A DNA stretch of 64,000 nt from Candidatus Thioglobus sp. MED-G25 (GTDB taxonomy: Bacteria; Pseudomonadota; Gammaproteobacteria; Arenicellales; UBA868). The translations under genes and the position numbers were made by a program. Shown here piece after piece: positions 51,601 through 59,701 of this stretch; the stretch's first letter is position 1, and every line of letters starts with the position of its first letter. The notes beneath the pieces are model-generated. The model saw only the letters and a list, made by a program, of their open reading frames with translations, was not told the DNA's origin and ran no database searches. The stretch is from the NCBI GenBank assembly GCA_002456995.1, contig NTKC01000002.1, forward strand, positions 1-64,000. Direction: 5' to 3'.

Positions 51601-51754
51601 GGGCTCTGACCACACCAGCGAGACTGCATTCATCAGTCAGTGCGAGTGCGCGGTAACCAAGTTCTTGAGCTCTTTTAACCAGTTCCTCAGGGTGAGATGC
51701 CCCTCGAAGGAATGTGAAGTTAGACAGGCAGTGGAGCTCCACATATTCCGGCAT
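48644..51754 (-). CDS. dnaE2: Error-prone DNA polymerase DnaE2 (ImuC)
   Basis: DnaE2 is the translesion DNA polymerase induced by damage; it normally works with ImuA and ImuB. The 1036-residue protein is a C-family polymerase with an N-terminal PHP domain (ELHCLSNFTFLRGASHPEEL), the catalytic aspartates in PPDIDVDFEHERREEV, the GFPESHAASFALLVYISAWL block diagnostic of DnaE2, and a C-terminal OB fold with TLEDETGNINLVVW. No imuA or imuB is beside it; the upstream gene is an MFS transporter. A perfect LexA palindrome ends only 7 bases before the ATG, and no Shine-Dalgarno is visible there. GTG at residue 5 is an alternative start. Confidence 0.95.
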   Translation of the reverse strand: MPEYVELHCLSNFTFLRGASHPEELVKRAQELGYRALALTDECSLAGVVRAHVAAQKHHLPLIIGSEFSLANGPKLVLLATSRYGYRSLTRLVTQARSTTPKGQYRLVTDDMTYEALTDCLVLILCSLESTPSHTCADYYRTLEQSTGWLSELLPNRVWIGVEQLINGQDSQHLVQLRNVSTRTRVPLVASGNVHMHTRTRQRLQDTLNAIRLGITVPQAGHLLYVNAERHLRSLQLLERMYPADILSETTVIAEQCSFSLDEIRYQYPDKFCPDHLNPTVYLRHLVEKGMHRRWPNTVSETIKKQIQHELSLIEELNYEAYFLTVYDIVRFARSRNIFCQGRGSAANSVVCFCLGITEVDPARMEILFERFISRERNEPPDIDVDFEHERREEVMQYVYRKYGREHAALTAAVVTYRPRSAIRDVGKALGLSLDQVDRLARNISWGDDGKIIPQRVHEAGFNSRNALISTALELASEIIGFPRHLSQHTGGFLISREPLYDLVPVENAAMANRTVIQWDKNDIDTLGLLKVDCLALGMLTAIHRAFDLIQKHQGIALTMSSIPAEDPAVYDMISRADTVGVFQIESRAQMAMLPRLRPACFYDLVIEVAIVRPGPIQGDMVHPYLKRRRGEEPITYPSDAVRQVLERTLGVPIFQEQVIKLAMVAAGFTPGEADGLRRSMATWHRQGGLENYERKLINGMRKRGYDETFARNIYRQILGFGEYGFPESHAASFALLVYISAWLKHHYPAVFTCALLNSQPMGFYAPAQLVQDARRHNVVIQPVDALSSNWDCTLEEKNDQLAIRLGLRMVKGFTLPGAQRLVRLRGQIPFQNLHDLSQRGGLSKSDLQALAGANALSNLVNSHRRQAFWAVSGLKDSNPIFQNMQVPEGSPLLRTPSTAEEIQADYGSTGLSLGPHPLVLLRSELDQLGISTSAEVYQKTNGQKAQVAGLVITRQRPASANSVTFVTLEDETGNINLVVWKHLAEKQRRELLGAHLLGAVGEVQRDGDVLHLIAHRLLDHSSLLANLTNRSRNFR

Positions 51755-51761
51755 AGTGTGA

Positions 51762-51799
51762 TATTCGGTATACTGTATATATATACAGTATACCGAATA
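51762..51799. promoter_or_regulatory. 38-bp perfect palindrome containing a consensus LexA (SOS) box
   Basis: The centre, 51771-51790, is TACTGTATATATATACAGTA, identical to the E. coli LexA consensus (CTGT-N8-ACAG). The symmetry continues without mismatch for nine more bases on each side, giving 38 bp in all. It lies directly upstream of dnaE2, so SOS control of dnaE2 is the natural reading. Because the arms reach within 7 bases of the ATG, LexA would cover the start region itself. Confidence 0.92.
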
Positions 51800-51834
51800 A
51801 TTCAGATGTCAGTCGATGGATCAGATTGGAGACC

Positions 51835-53070
51835 CTATCGATTGTGGGTAGAGCTGGGGTAATTAGTGCGCGGATGTTCACTTAATGCTATAGCTGTGAT
51901 TCCAATACTGATAAGTGAGAAACCAGCTGCCAGAGAAAAGGCATAGTGGAGTTCAAAATTGCCAATAAGACCTGCCGTGACTCCACCGAGAGCACCCACA
52001 CCATCCATAAGAGCAAAACTAAACCCCAACGTGGTAGCTTCACGCTGTCCTGAGTGGTCAACAGCCATAGCGAGAACGCTGGAGCGAACAAATACCAGAG
52101 TTGCCATAGCTGCGATGAGCACCCCAGCCGTCCACCCTTGATGCGGGAATCCCGTAGCCAACAGGGCACACGCACCTGCAATCGTTAAGCCACAGATGAA
52201 TACACGACGACGCCCAATCCGGTCGGACCAGCGGCCGACCAAGGGCTGTCCTGTTGCACCGATTAACATTGCCAGTGCAAAAAACAGGCCAGTCTCGCTG
52301 GTTGAATACCCGAGTTCGCGCTGAACAAACAGCGGTGAAATCGTCATCAGTGCAATGAGTGCCATGTTATAGGTGGTTATAGCAGTGATCAAAGCGAGCC
52401 CTTTTCGGGTGGTCCAGCTGCGAAGAAGATTAATCAGATCAACCTTACTGATGCTGCTGGTTGTTGAAATCGGAATGGTGTTACGAAATTTATAAAACAC
52501 AACACCCATAATCAGCGGAGGTAAGATAGAAAGTTGCAGTGCCGATCGCCACTCCATTACCGACAGCAGAATGCCTATCACTAGCGGTGAAAAGACCTCC
52601 GCCAGAGTACCTCCTACCGCATGAATTCCCAGAGCCAGACCTTTGCGTGTGGGGAAGCGACGTGCCAAGGCACCCGTTGCGATGGGGTGCCATGCCGCAT
52701 CACCCATACCGGCTATGGCAAGCACTGCCGCGAGGATCCAGAAGTTTTGGGCAAATGATGCCAGGAAATAGCCTAATCCGACCCACCAGAACGTGAACAG
52801 CAACAGCTTACCCGGTCGTTGCACCCGATCTGAGAGGATCCCGGCTGGCAGATAAGCCAGTGCAGCACCAAAAGAGTGGAGTGTGATCAGAAGGCCAATT
52901 TGAGAAGGCTGCAGGTCGAATGCAAGCCCAATCGCCGGTGCCAGCAGCCATATCGCAGCCGGTGACCAGTCATTAGCAAGGTGCCCTACCGCCAGTAATC
53001 CCTGGAGCTTTCGGGCGGAGGCCAGATCAGAGTTGTTCTGTTTAGATGGATTGGGCATTCTAGATGGCAT
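51835..53070 (-). CDS. MFS transporter
   Basis: The 411-residue protein has about twelve hydrophobic segments in two halves, as in the major facilitator superfamily. Loop motifs are visible: PAGILSDRVQRPGK after segment 2 and the matching VGRWSDRIGRRRVF in the second half. The layout resembles the fosmidomycin-resistance (Fsr) group and other small-molecule exporters, but the substrate cannot be deduced. ATG 53070 or ATG 53058 is the likely start; the frame opens at a TTG four codons before. It ends about 80 bp before the dnaE2 start on the same strand, with the SOS palindrome between them. Confidence 0.87.
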   Translation of the reverse strand: MPSRMPNPSKQNNSDLASARKLQGLLAVGHLANDWSPAAIWLLAPAIGLAFDLQPSQIGLLITLHSFGAALAYLPAGILSDRVQRPGKLLLFTFWWVGLGYFLASFAQNFWILAAVLAIAGMGDAAWHPIATGALARRFPTRKGLALGIHAVGGTLAEVFSPLVIGILLSVMEWRSALQLSILPPLIMGVVFYKFRNTIPISTTSSISKVDLINLLRSWTTRKGLALITAITTYNMALIALMTISPLFVQRELGYSTSETGLFFALAMLIGATGQPLVGRWSDRIGRRRVFICGLTIAGACALLATGFPHQGWTAGVLIAAMATLVFVRSSVLAMAVDHSGQREATTLGFSFALMDGVGALGGVTAGLIGNFELHYAFSLAAGFSLISIGITAIALSEHPRTNYPSSTHNR

Positions 53071-53207
53071 CCTGTGCCACAATCAGCGCTTCACTAGTAT
53101 TTTCGATCCGACCAACAGGTTGTGTCTTGAGTCAGGGTCAACTTGATTCGTTAGATGTGATCGGAAGATAGGTATGTTGCCACACAGCGAGGAGGCAAAG
53201 TATACAG

Positions 53208-54362
53208 ATGACAAACCTTCACTTTCCACGCGGCGAATATGATCGTCGCTTGAATGCTGCCGTTAGCGCTCTGGATCAGCAGGGTATGCACGGTGTCGTT
53301 CTCTTTCGTCAGGAGAGTATGTATTACTTGAGTGGATACGATACCGCTGGTTACACCATGTTTCAGGCCATGTACCTGGGCGTTGATGGTCGTATGGCGC
53401 TCCTGACTCGATCTGCTGATCGTATCCAATCCCGTATGACGTCGATTGTCCCTGATATTCGGATCTGGACTGACCGCGAGAACGCATCTCCCGCCGAGGA
53501 GTTGCGGGAGCTGTTACGCGACTATGGCTGTGAAAATCAGACTATTGGTGTTGAATACCACGCTTATGGCCTGACCGGGCAGCGGGCTTTGGCCGTGAAT
53601 GCAGTGCTCAAAGACTTTTGTACGCTGGTAGATGCGTCAGATACTGTTCGGCTTGTCAGATTGGTAAAAAGTGACCTGGAACTCGATTATGTTCGAAAAG
53701 CGGGTGCGCTCTGTGATGAAATGCTAGCGGTCAGTATTGAACACACCCAACCCGGTAACACGGTGAAGTCTGTTTATGGCGCCATGATGCAGGCTCTGAT
53801 GGCTGGGGGCGGTGATCCGTCAGCAGGTCGCTGGCCAATGGGTGCTGGAGAGTCAGCGGTGTTTTGTCGCTATCACACGGGTGACGAAGTCATTCAAGAT
53901 AGCGACCTGGTCATTTTTGAGCCTGGAGCGGCTTACCGCCATTATCATGCCTGCATGATGTATAACATTGTTACGGGCGACATTGATCCGAGGTATCGGG
54001 CAATGCATGAATCATGTGTTGATGCCTTAGAAAGTTGTCAGGCCTTATTACGCCCAGGAAATACAGTCGGGGAGTTGTATGCCGCGCATGCGAATGCGTT
54101 TGAGCGAGGGGGGTACGCCACGGCGTCCCTTGCTGCTTGTGGATACAGTGTCGGTATCGCCTATCCACCAACCTGGATGGATTGGCCGATGATCTGGGCT
54201 GACAATCCCCAAGTGCTTGAACCGGGGATGGTCTTTTTTATGCACATGATACTGCTCGACGACAGTACGGGACTGAGCATGAGTCTGGGGGAGACAGCAA
54301 TCGTTACCCAGGGGGACTGTGAACGGGTTAATCACATGCCACGGGGTGTGATCCAGGTTTGA
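53208..54362 (+). CDS. M24-fold protein with altered metal site (creatinase/ectoine hydrolase-like)
   Basis: The 384-residue protein has the two-domain layout of the M24 (pita-bread) family: a creatinase-type N-domain (about 1-150, with MYYLSGYDTAGY) and a catalytic C-domain from about 160. The five ligands of aminopeptidase P are mostly lost. The first Asp is Glu and the second aligns with Cys in FEPGAAYRHYHAC; the HGxGH segment reads CGYSVGIAYPPTW; the first Glu region reads FFMHM; only the last Glu (GETAIVT) remains. This resembles non-metal members such as creatinase and ectoine hydrolase, so a C-N hydrolase acting on a small compound is more likely than a peptidase. The substrate is unknown. 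Confidence 0.75.
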   Translation: MTNLHFPRGEYDRRLNAAVSALDQQGMHGVVLFRQESMYYLSGYDTAGYTMFQAMYLGVDGRMALLTRSADRIQSRMTSIVPDIRIWTDRENASPAEELRELLRDYGCENQTIGVEYHAYGLTGQRALAVNAVLKDFCTLVDASDTVRLVRLVKSDLELDYVRKAGALCDEMLAVSIEHTQPGNTVKSVYGAMMQALMAGGGDPSAGRWPMGAGESAVFCRYHTGDEVIQDSDLVIFEPGAAYRHYHACMMYNIVTGDIDPRYRAMHESCVDALESCQALLRPGNTVGELYAAHANAFERGGYATASLAACGYSVGIAYPPTWMDWPMIWADNPQVLEPGMVFFMHMILLDDSTGLSMSLGETAIVTQGDCERVNHMPRGVIQV

Positions 54363-54433
54363 ATTCTGTTCTGTGAGTTTGTTGGTGACGGTACAATAAC
54401 GGACATAGTTTGCGGAAGCTTTAGGAGAAAGAA

Positions 54434-55408
54434 ATGACGAAGGCAATACGTGTGCACAACACCGGGGGCCCTGAGGTGATGACCCTTGAAGATGTGGAAA
54501 TCGGACAACCCGGTGTTGGTGAGGTGCGTGTCAGGCATACAGCCATAGGGTTGAATTTTATCGATGTCTATTTTCGGACTGGAGCCTATCCAGCGCAGAC
54601 TCCATTTACGCCGGGCTTCGAGGCGGCAGGTGTTGTCGAGGCGGTTGGAGGTGGAGTGAACAACTTGTCTGTAGGGGACCGTATCGCCTATGCAGCACAG
54701 CCTATTGGCGCTTATGCTGAAGAACGACTGATCGCCGCAGACCGGGTGGTCAAGCTGCCTGATCAAATTGAGGATCGAGTCGGTGCCGCAATCATGCTCA
54801 AGGGCATGACGACCGAGTATCTGTTAAGACGAACATACGCCATCAGTGCCGGAGACACCATTCTCTTTCATGCAGCTGCTGGAGGGGTTGGTCTGATGGC
54901 CTGTCAGTGGGCAAGCCATCTCGGTGCAACGGTTATCGGCACGGTAGGATCAGAAGAAAAAGCAGAGCTTGCCCAGGCGCATGGCTGTCATCACACTATT
55001 ATTTATACCCAGGAAGATTTTGTAGAACAAGTGAAAGAGATCACGGATGGTAAGGGGGTAAACGTGGTTTATGACGCAGTTGGTAAGGATACATTTCTCA
55101 AGGGGTTTGATTGCCTGCAGCCATTGGGAACCATGGTCTTGTTCGGCGCTTCGTCGGGTGCGCCAGATTCGATCAGTCCGGCGCTGCTTCAAGCAAAAGG
55201 GTCACTGTTTCTCACCCGACCGTCGTTGTTCAACTACATCGCCGAGCAGGAGAGTCTCACTCAGTCTGCACTCGAGCTGTTTGATGTGGTTTCGACCGGT
55301 GCTGTAAAAGTTGAGGTCAATCAAGAATATAGACTCGGTAATGCGGCGGAATCTCATCGTGAGTTAGAAGGTCGACGTACCACCGGTGCGACAATTCTGA
55401 TTCCCTAA
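54434..55408 (+). CDS. qor: NADPH:quinone oxidoreductase (zeta-crystallin type)
   Basis: This medium-chain reductase transfers electrons from NADPH to quinones and similar acceptors. The 324-residue protein lacks catalytic zinc ligands and has the Qor pattern: IGLNFIDVYFRTGAYP, PGFEAAGVVEAVG, and the NADPH fold HAAAGGVGLMACQWA near residue 145. A clear TAGGAGAAAG lies 6-7 bases before the ATG. It sits between the M24-like gene and trpD, all on the plus strand. Physiological substrate unknown. Confidence 0.92.
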   Translation: MTKAIRVHNTGGPEVMTLEDVEIGQPGVGEVRVRHTAIGLNFIDVYFRTGAYPAQTPFTPGFEAAGVVEAVGGGVNNLSVGDRIAYAAQPIGAYAEERLIAADRVVKLPDQIEDRVGAAIMLKGMTTEYLLRRTYAISAGDTILFHAAAGGVGLMACQWASHLGATVIGTVGSEEKAELAQAHGCHHTIIYTQEDFVEQVKEITDGKGVNVVYDAVGKDTFLKGFDCLQPLGTMVLFGASSGAPDSISPALLQAKGSLFLTRPSLFNYIAEQESLTQSALELFDVVSTGAVKVEVNQEYRLGNAAESHRELEGRRTTGATILIP

Positions 55409-55450
55409 ATTATCCTTGACTACTTCATTGGCGCCAGTCGGAGGAAAACC

Positions 55451-56476
55451 ATGAATATGCACGATGCCATACGTGCAGCTTGTCAGCCGCGGAACCTGAA
55501 TACTGTGGAGATGCAGGATGTCATGCGCATTATCATGGATGGTTCGGCAACTCCTGCTCAGATCGGTGCGTTTCTGGCGGCTCTTCATATTAAAGGCGAG
55601 ACTGTCGATGAATTAACGGGTGCCGCGACAGTGATGCGTGACTATGCGGCGAAGGTAGAAGTCTCGGCAGAGAAAGTAGTGGATACGGTCGGTACCGGTG
55701 GAGATGCGGCGGGGCTGTTCAATGTTTCAACAGCAGCTGCGTTTGTGGCTGCTGCGGGTGGTGCTGTCGTGGCCAAGCATGGTAACCGGGCAGCGACTGG
55801 CAAATCGGGTAGTGCTGATGTACTTGAAGCAGCTGGCGTCAATATAGCGCTGTCTCCTGGGGACGTTGCTAGAACGATCGAAGCAGTTGGTATCGGCTTT
55901 ATGTTTGCACCGACACACCATGGTGCCACTCGGCATGCCGTGGGGCCTCGTCGGGAAATCGGTGTACGCTCGATCTTCAACCTGTTAGGGCCTTTGACCA
56001 ACCCTGCTGGTGCAAGATGGCAACTGGTTGGTGTTTATGAGGAACGATGGGTGCGACCGCTTGCTGAGTCCTTTGGGAACTTGGGGAGTGTGCATACACT
56101 GGTGGTTCATGCTGAGGATGGACTTGATGAGATCAGTATTGCTGCGCCCACCACTGTTTCCGAATACAAGGACGGCAACATCGCTGATTTTACGATTAAG
56201 CCTGATGATTTCGGGTTGACGATTCAGTCGTTGGATTCGATTCGTGTGGACAGCGCTGAACAGAGTCTTGAACTGATCCGGCAGGCATTAGGTGGTAATC
56301 CCGGCCCAGCCTATGACATGGTCATGCTAAACGCAGGCGCCACACTTTATGCAGCAGACCTCGCACCGTCTCTCTCTGAAGGGATTATTGCGGCTAGAGC
56401 TATCCTAGATTCCAGTGCAGCGCTTGGAAAACTTGAGGAGATGGCAGCCTACACCCAACGGTTTGAGGAAAGCTAA
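55451..56476 (+). CDS. trpD: Anthranilate phosphoribosyltransferase
   Basis: TrpD transfers phosphoribose to anthranilate in tryptophan synthesis. The 341-residue protein has the PRPP-binding glycine motif VGTGGD followed by FNVSTAAAFVAAAGG, then KHGNRAATGKSGSADVLEA, the anthranilate-side FMFAPTHHGATRH and RSIFNLLGPLTNPA. A strong GGAGG precedes the ATG. No trpE, trpG or trpC is adjacent, so the gene is detached from the rest of the pathway, or belongs to a TrpD-like side group; the motif set favours true TrpD. Confidence 0.93.
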   Translation: MNMHDAIRAACQPRNLNTVEMQDVMRIIMDGSATPAQIGAFLAALHIKGETVDELTGAATVMRDYAAKVEVSAEKVVDTVGTGGDAAGLFNVSTAAAFVAAAGGAVVAKHGNRAATGKSGSADVLEAAGVNIALSPGDVARTIEAVGIGFMFAPTHHGATRHAVGPRREIGVRSIFNLLGPLTNPAGARWQLVGVYEERWVRPLAESFGNLGSVHTLVVHAEDGLDEISIAAPTTVSEYKDGNIADFTIKPDDFGLTIQSLDSIRVDSAEQSLELIRQALGGNPGPAYDMVMLNAGATLYAADLAPSLSEGIIAARAILDSSAALGKLEEMAAYTQRFEES

Positions 56477-56495
56477 ATACATGGAGGGCACTTAG

Positions 56496-56735
56496 ATGCA
56501 GACTATATTCGTCCAGATTAAATGTGAATTGGGTCAGTCCTATCGTGTGGCGGAAGAATTGGTGGAGATCGATGGTGTATCAGAGGTCTACTCGATATCG
56601 GGTCCTTATGATCTGCTCGTTAAGTGCTACGTAGCCGATGATGGTGACGTGGGACACTTTGTGAACAATCAAGTTCAGTCGGTGCCAGGGATCCGAGATA
56701 CTCTGACAATTATCACCTTTAATGCATTTGGGTAA
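56496..56735 (+). CDS. Stand-alone Lrp/AsnC ligand-binding (RAM) domain protein
   Basis: Only 79 residues long, this protein is the effector-binding half of Lrp/AsnC regulators without any DNA-binding domain. It shows the alternating strands and helices of the RAM fold (TIFVQIKCELG, VDGVSEVYSISGPYDLLVKCYV, VPGIRDTLTIITF). Stand-alone RAM proteins form rings and may bind amino acids. It follows trpD by 19 bp with a good GGAGGG upstream, suggesting co-expression and possibly an amino-acid sensing role. Confidence 0.88.
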   Translation: MQTIFVQIKCELGQSYRVAEELVEIDGVSEVYSISGPYDLLVKCYVADDGDVGHFVNNQVQSVPGIRDTLTIITFNAFG

Positions 56736-56761
56736 TGCCCGGGGCCTGGGGCTAAAAGTCC

Positions 56762-57403
56762 ATGCGTTATGACAACCTCATTTTTGATCTTGATGGAACT
56801 ATCAGCGACCCGAGTGTGGGGATATCTCGGTCAATTAATTACGCGCTTCTCCATCATGGGTTTGAAGTGTGTTCCAGGGAGCAGATCTCGAGTCTGATCG
56901 GGTTGCCGCTTGACCAGATGTATTACCGTCTCGCCACAGATGTCGATGAAAGGCAGATACCGAGCATGGTAGACAAGTACCGGGAACGCTACCTGGAGAT
57001 CGGATTCAGCGAAAACGTCATGTATGACGGCATGCGGGATGTTATCGATGAGCTCGACCAGCTGGGTAGCTGTAATCTTGGCATCTGCACGTCGAAGCGA
57101 AACGATATTGCGGAAAAGATACTGCAGATGTTTGAGCTGACGGAGTGTTTCAGATTTGTCAGTGGTGGGGAGATCGGTATCAGCAAATCGCACCAGATCG
57201 CAGTATTATTGGAATCATCAGCGATTTCAGACCGCTCGATGATGATCGGTGATCGTTCAGTCGACATTTTGGCAGCCCACAGTAACGGGCTTCAATCAAC
57301 GGGCGTGCTCTGGGGTTACGGCAGTCGCTGCGAACTTAAAGAGGTCTGTGCCGGGCACCTTTCTAATGAACCTGCTGAACTCCTGGAGTACCTGAATACC
57401 TAA
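56762..57403 (+). CDS. HAD-superfamily phosphatase, phosphoglycolate phosphatase-like
   Basis: The 213-residue protein is a HAD hydrolase with a small helical cap. Motif I is FDLDGTISD with D9 as the nucleophile and D11 as the acid/base; motif II is GICTSKR; motif III includes the Lys of GISKSHQ; motif IV is MIGDRSVDI, where most have GD..xD. The overall pattern (phosphoglycolate phosphatase / PpaX / YqaB-like) does not fix the substrate. It starts 26 bp after the RAM-domain gene. Confidence 0.85.
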   Translation: MRYDNLIFDLDGTISDPSVGISRSINYALLHHGFEVCSREQISSLIGLPLDQMYYRLATDVDERQIPSMVDKYRERYLEIGFSENVMYDGMRDVIDELDQLGSCNLGICTSKRNDIAEKILQMFELTECFRFVSGGEIGISKSHQIAVLLESSAISDRSMMIGDRSVDILAAHSNGLQSTGVLWGYGSRCELKEVCAGHLSNEPAELLEYLNT

Positions 57404-57700
57404 GCTGTCTAGCTCACTTTAGAATTAAGTGTACTGGACAGAATCGGGTCGCCGTCGTTATCTTCATGATGCCGACGAGGCACTCCCCCATCTGCAGAAG
57501 CCGGGAACATTCACTGAATGGGAGGATATACTTGCCGACAGTGACGTGATCAGGGTTTCGTGATCGCGGCTTGAAATCCATTATCTTTGAATCCCCCAGC
57601 TTAGTCGTTCCCGATCTGGGACGACGCTATACTTTGCTTAGCGTTCGAAGCGCTGTAAATTACAGCGTCTTCCTATTATCGAATCGCCTGGAACAGAGTC
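57404..57700 (+). other. Gap with one doubtful 44-codon frame
   Basis: The 297 bp before the AidB-like gene hold no recognised gene. A frame from GTG 57429 to TGA 57563 encodes 44 residues with a plausible composition (Trp, His, Asp and Glu rich, ending DILADSDVIRVS), but it has no Shine-Dalgarno and I cannot match it. It may be a gene remnant. Confidence 0.3.
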
Positions 57701-59371
57701 ATGATTCCCGCTAGACCGCTTGCTAACCTTCCCACTCATGACGTCGAAAATATGCCGCCTTATATTGGCGACCAGGATCTGTGGTCAAATGACCAGGCTC
57801 TTCAGGAAGGCATCGAGCGAGAAGGTGCTGATTGGGCGCAAGAAAGATTGAGCGAGTTTGGCAGGGGCACCGGTTCGGCCGAAACGTTCAGAAAGGCTGA
57901 TCTTGCCAACCGTTATCCACCCGAGATGCGTGCTTTCGACCGCTATGGGATGCGTATTAATCAAGTTGATTACCACCCGGCCTACCATGAATTGATGGCC
58001 TTGGCGATCGAGAATGATGTTCCGAGTTTTGCCTGGAAAAATCCGCGGTCCGGTGGACAGGTTGCTCACGCGGCGCTGACTTACCTGTTTACCCAGGCTG
58101 AGGGTGGTGTGCTCTGCCCCATGGCAATGACCTATGCAGCAATACCCGCGTTGCGGATGACGCCAGTCATTGGTGATGAATGGATTCCCCGATTGCTGGT
58201 AGACAAATATGACCCACGGGATATTCCGGTACACCAAAAGACTGGTGCCACCATGGGCATGTTCATGACTGAGAAACAGGGTGGTTCAGACGTGCGGGCT
58301 AACTCTACTCGAGCTATTCCTGTGGGTGTCCAGACCGGGGAGGCCGCTGAATACCATCTCACTGGACACAAGTACTTCTGTTCGGCGCCGATGTGCGACG
58401 CATTTCTGACACTGGCCTACACAGATAATGGCCTGTCGTGTTTTCTGGTCCCACGCTGGAGACCGGATGGTGAACGTAACGCTCTTTTTATACAGCAACT
58501 CAAAGATAAACTCGGTAACCGGTCAAATGCCTCTTCAGAAATGGAATATCAGAATACCTGGGGATTGATGGTCGGCGAGGAGGGTAGGGGTATCCCGACG
58601 ATCATTGAAATGGTGCGAGGTACTCGCTTCTACTGTTGTGCCAGTTCTGCTGGCCTGATGCGCCAAGGGTTGGTGCAGGCTATGCATCACACAACACACC
58701 GGGCTGCGTTCAATAAAAAGCTCATTGATCAGCCCTTAATGCGCAATGTGCTTGCTGATCTCGCACTTGAATCAGAGGCTGCGTTGGCACTGACATTGCG
58801 ACTTGGTCGCGCAATCGACGAATCAGCCGAGAACGAGCAAGCAGCGGCATTTGCACGCATTGTCACAGCCGTTGGTAAGTACTGGATCTGCAAACGGACA
58901 CCGGCTCATTGTGTTGAGGCCCTTGAATGCCTTGGGGGCCCAGGTTATATCGAAGACTCGATCATGCCCCGTCTTTATCGCGAGGCACCACTGAACAGTA
59001 TCTGGGAGGGGTCAGGAAATATCATGTGCCTGGATGTATTGCGGTCCATGTATAGAGAGACCGCAGCCATCCCAGCGATTCTGACCGAACTCGAATCCGT
59101 ACGAGGTGAAAACTCTCAGTTGGATGCTGCTATTGACAGGCTGGCCACTGAACTTGGTGATCCTGAAAGGCTAGAAGTACGAGCACGACAGTTGACTGAA
59201 CTGATCGCTTTAACACTGCAAGCCGCTCTTTTAGTAGAGCATGCACCAATCGCTGTTTCCGATGCGTTCTGTGCTACACGGCTTGGGTCCCACTGGTTGG
59301 GTAGCTACGGTACTTTACCGGCCGGTACGGACTTCAATTCGATTCTTGAACGGGCACTACCAATCGGATGA
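57701..59371 (+). CDS. Acyl-CoA dehydrogenase, AidB-like
   Basis: The 556-residue protein belongs to the long acyl-CoA dehydrogenase subgroup of E. coli AidB. Features are the N-terminal extension with ENMPPYIGDQDLW, the flavin region GMFMTEKQGGSDVRAN near residue 190, the KYFCSAPMCDAFL segment, and the C-terminal ALECLGGPGYIEDSIMPRLYREAPLNSIWEGSGN block. AidB binds DNA and FAD and is linked to alkylation damage, though other subgroup members are plain acyl-CoA dehydrogenases. It stands alone, with a terminator about 65 bp after its stop. Confidence 0.88.
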   Translation: MIPARPLANLPTHDVENMPPYIGDQDLWSNDQALQEGIEREGADWAQERLSEFGRGTGSAETFRKADLANRYPPEMRAFDRYGMRINQVDYHPAYHELMALAIENDVPSFAWKNPRSGGQVAHAALTYLFTQAEGGVLCPMAMTYAAIPALRMTPVIGDEWIPRLLVDKYDPRDIPVHQKTGATMGMFMTEKQGGSDVRANSTRAIPVGVQTGEAAEYHLTGHKYFCSAPMCDAFLTLAYTDNGLSCFLVPRWRPDGERNALFIQQLKDKLGNRSNASSEMEYQNTWGLMVGEEGRGIPTIIEMVRGTRFYCCASSAGLMRQGLVQAMHHTTHRAAFNKKLIDQPLMRNVLADLALESEAALALTLRLGRAIDESAENEQAAAFARIVTAVGKYWICKRTPAHCVEALECLGGPGYIEDSIMPRLYREAPLNSIWEGSGNIMCLDVLRSMYRETAAIPAILTELESVRGENSQLDAAIDRLATELGDPERLEVRARQLTELIALTLQAALLVEHAPIAVSDAFCATRLGSHWLGSYGTLPAGTDFNSILERALPIG

Positions 59372-59434
59372 AGTTTCCTGTCTAGCAGTCGGAATTACTC
59401 TGTATCCATTCGAATGTAGACGTAGGAATCGAAA

Positions 59435-59460
59435 ACCCGGGCTGATTTGCTCAGGTTTTT
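59435..59460 (+). terminator. Intrinsic terminator after the AidB-like gene
   Basis: Arms ACCCGGGC (59435-59442) and GCTCAGGT (59449-59456) pair with one mismatch and one G-U around a six-base loop, and five T follow. AAA before the left arm makes it partly two-way. Confidence 0.6.
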
Positions 59461-59701
59461 CAATCAATGGGTCAATTCAGATGATAACGGCTGTTAGCCT
59501 TGCTCCCAAACAGCGTAAGTTTTGCCGGAATTGTTGAATTCATATAAAACAGCTTCCTCCATATTTAGAAAATAGAGGCTTTAGTGAACCGGTAAGGCTT
59601 AAAGCATCTCTAGTCTCGGAGACACTTCGATCATCGGCGATTCTGCTAGGTTGGGATAGCTTCGCACCAGAATGTTGTTTCCGATAGAAATCAATTATTC
59701 T
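59461..59701. other. Non-coding stretch between the terminator and the SDR gene
   Basis: With the terminator, this makes a 330-bp gap between convergent genes. I see no open frame with good coding character and no further structure. Confidence 0.4.
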
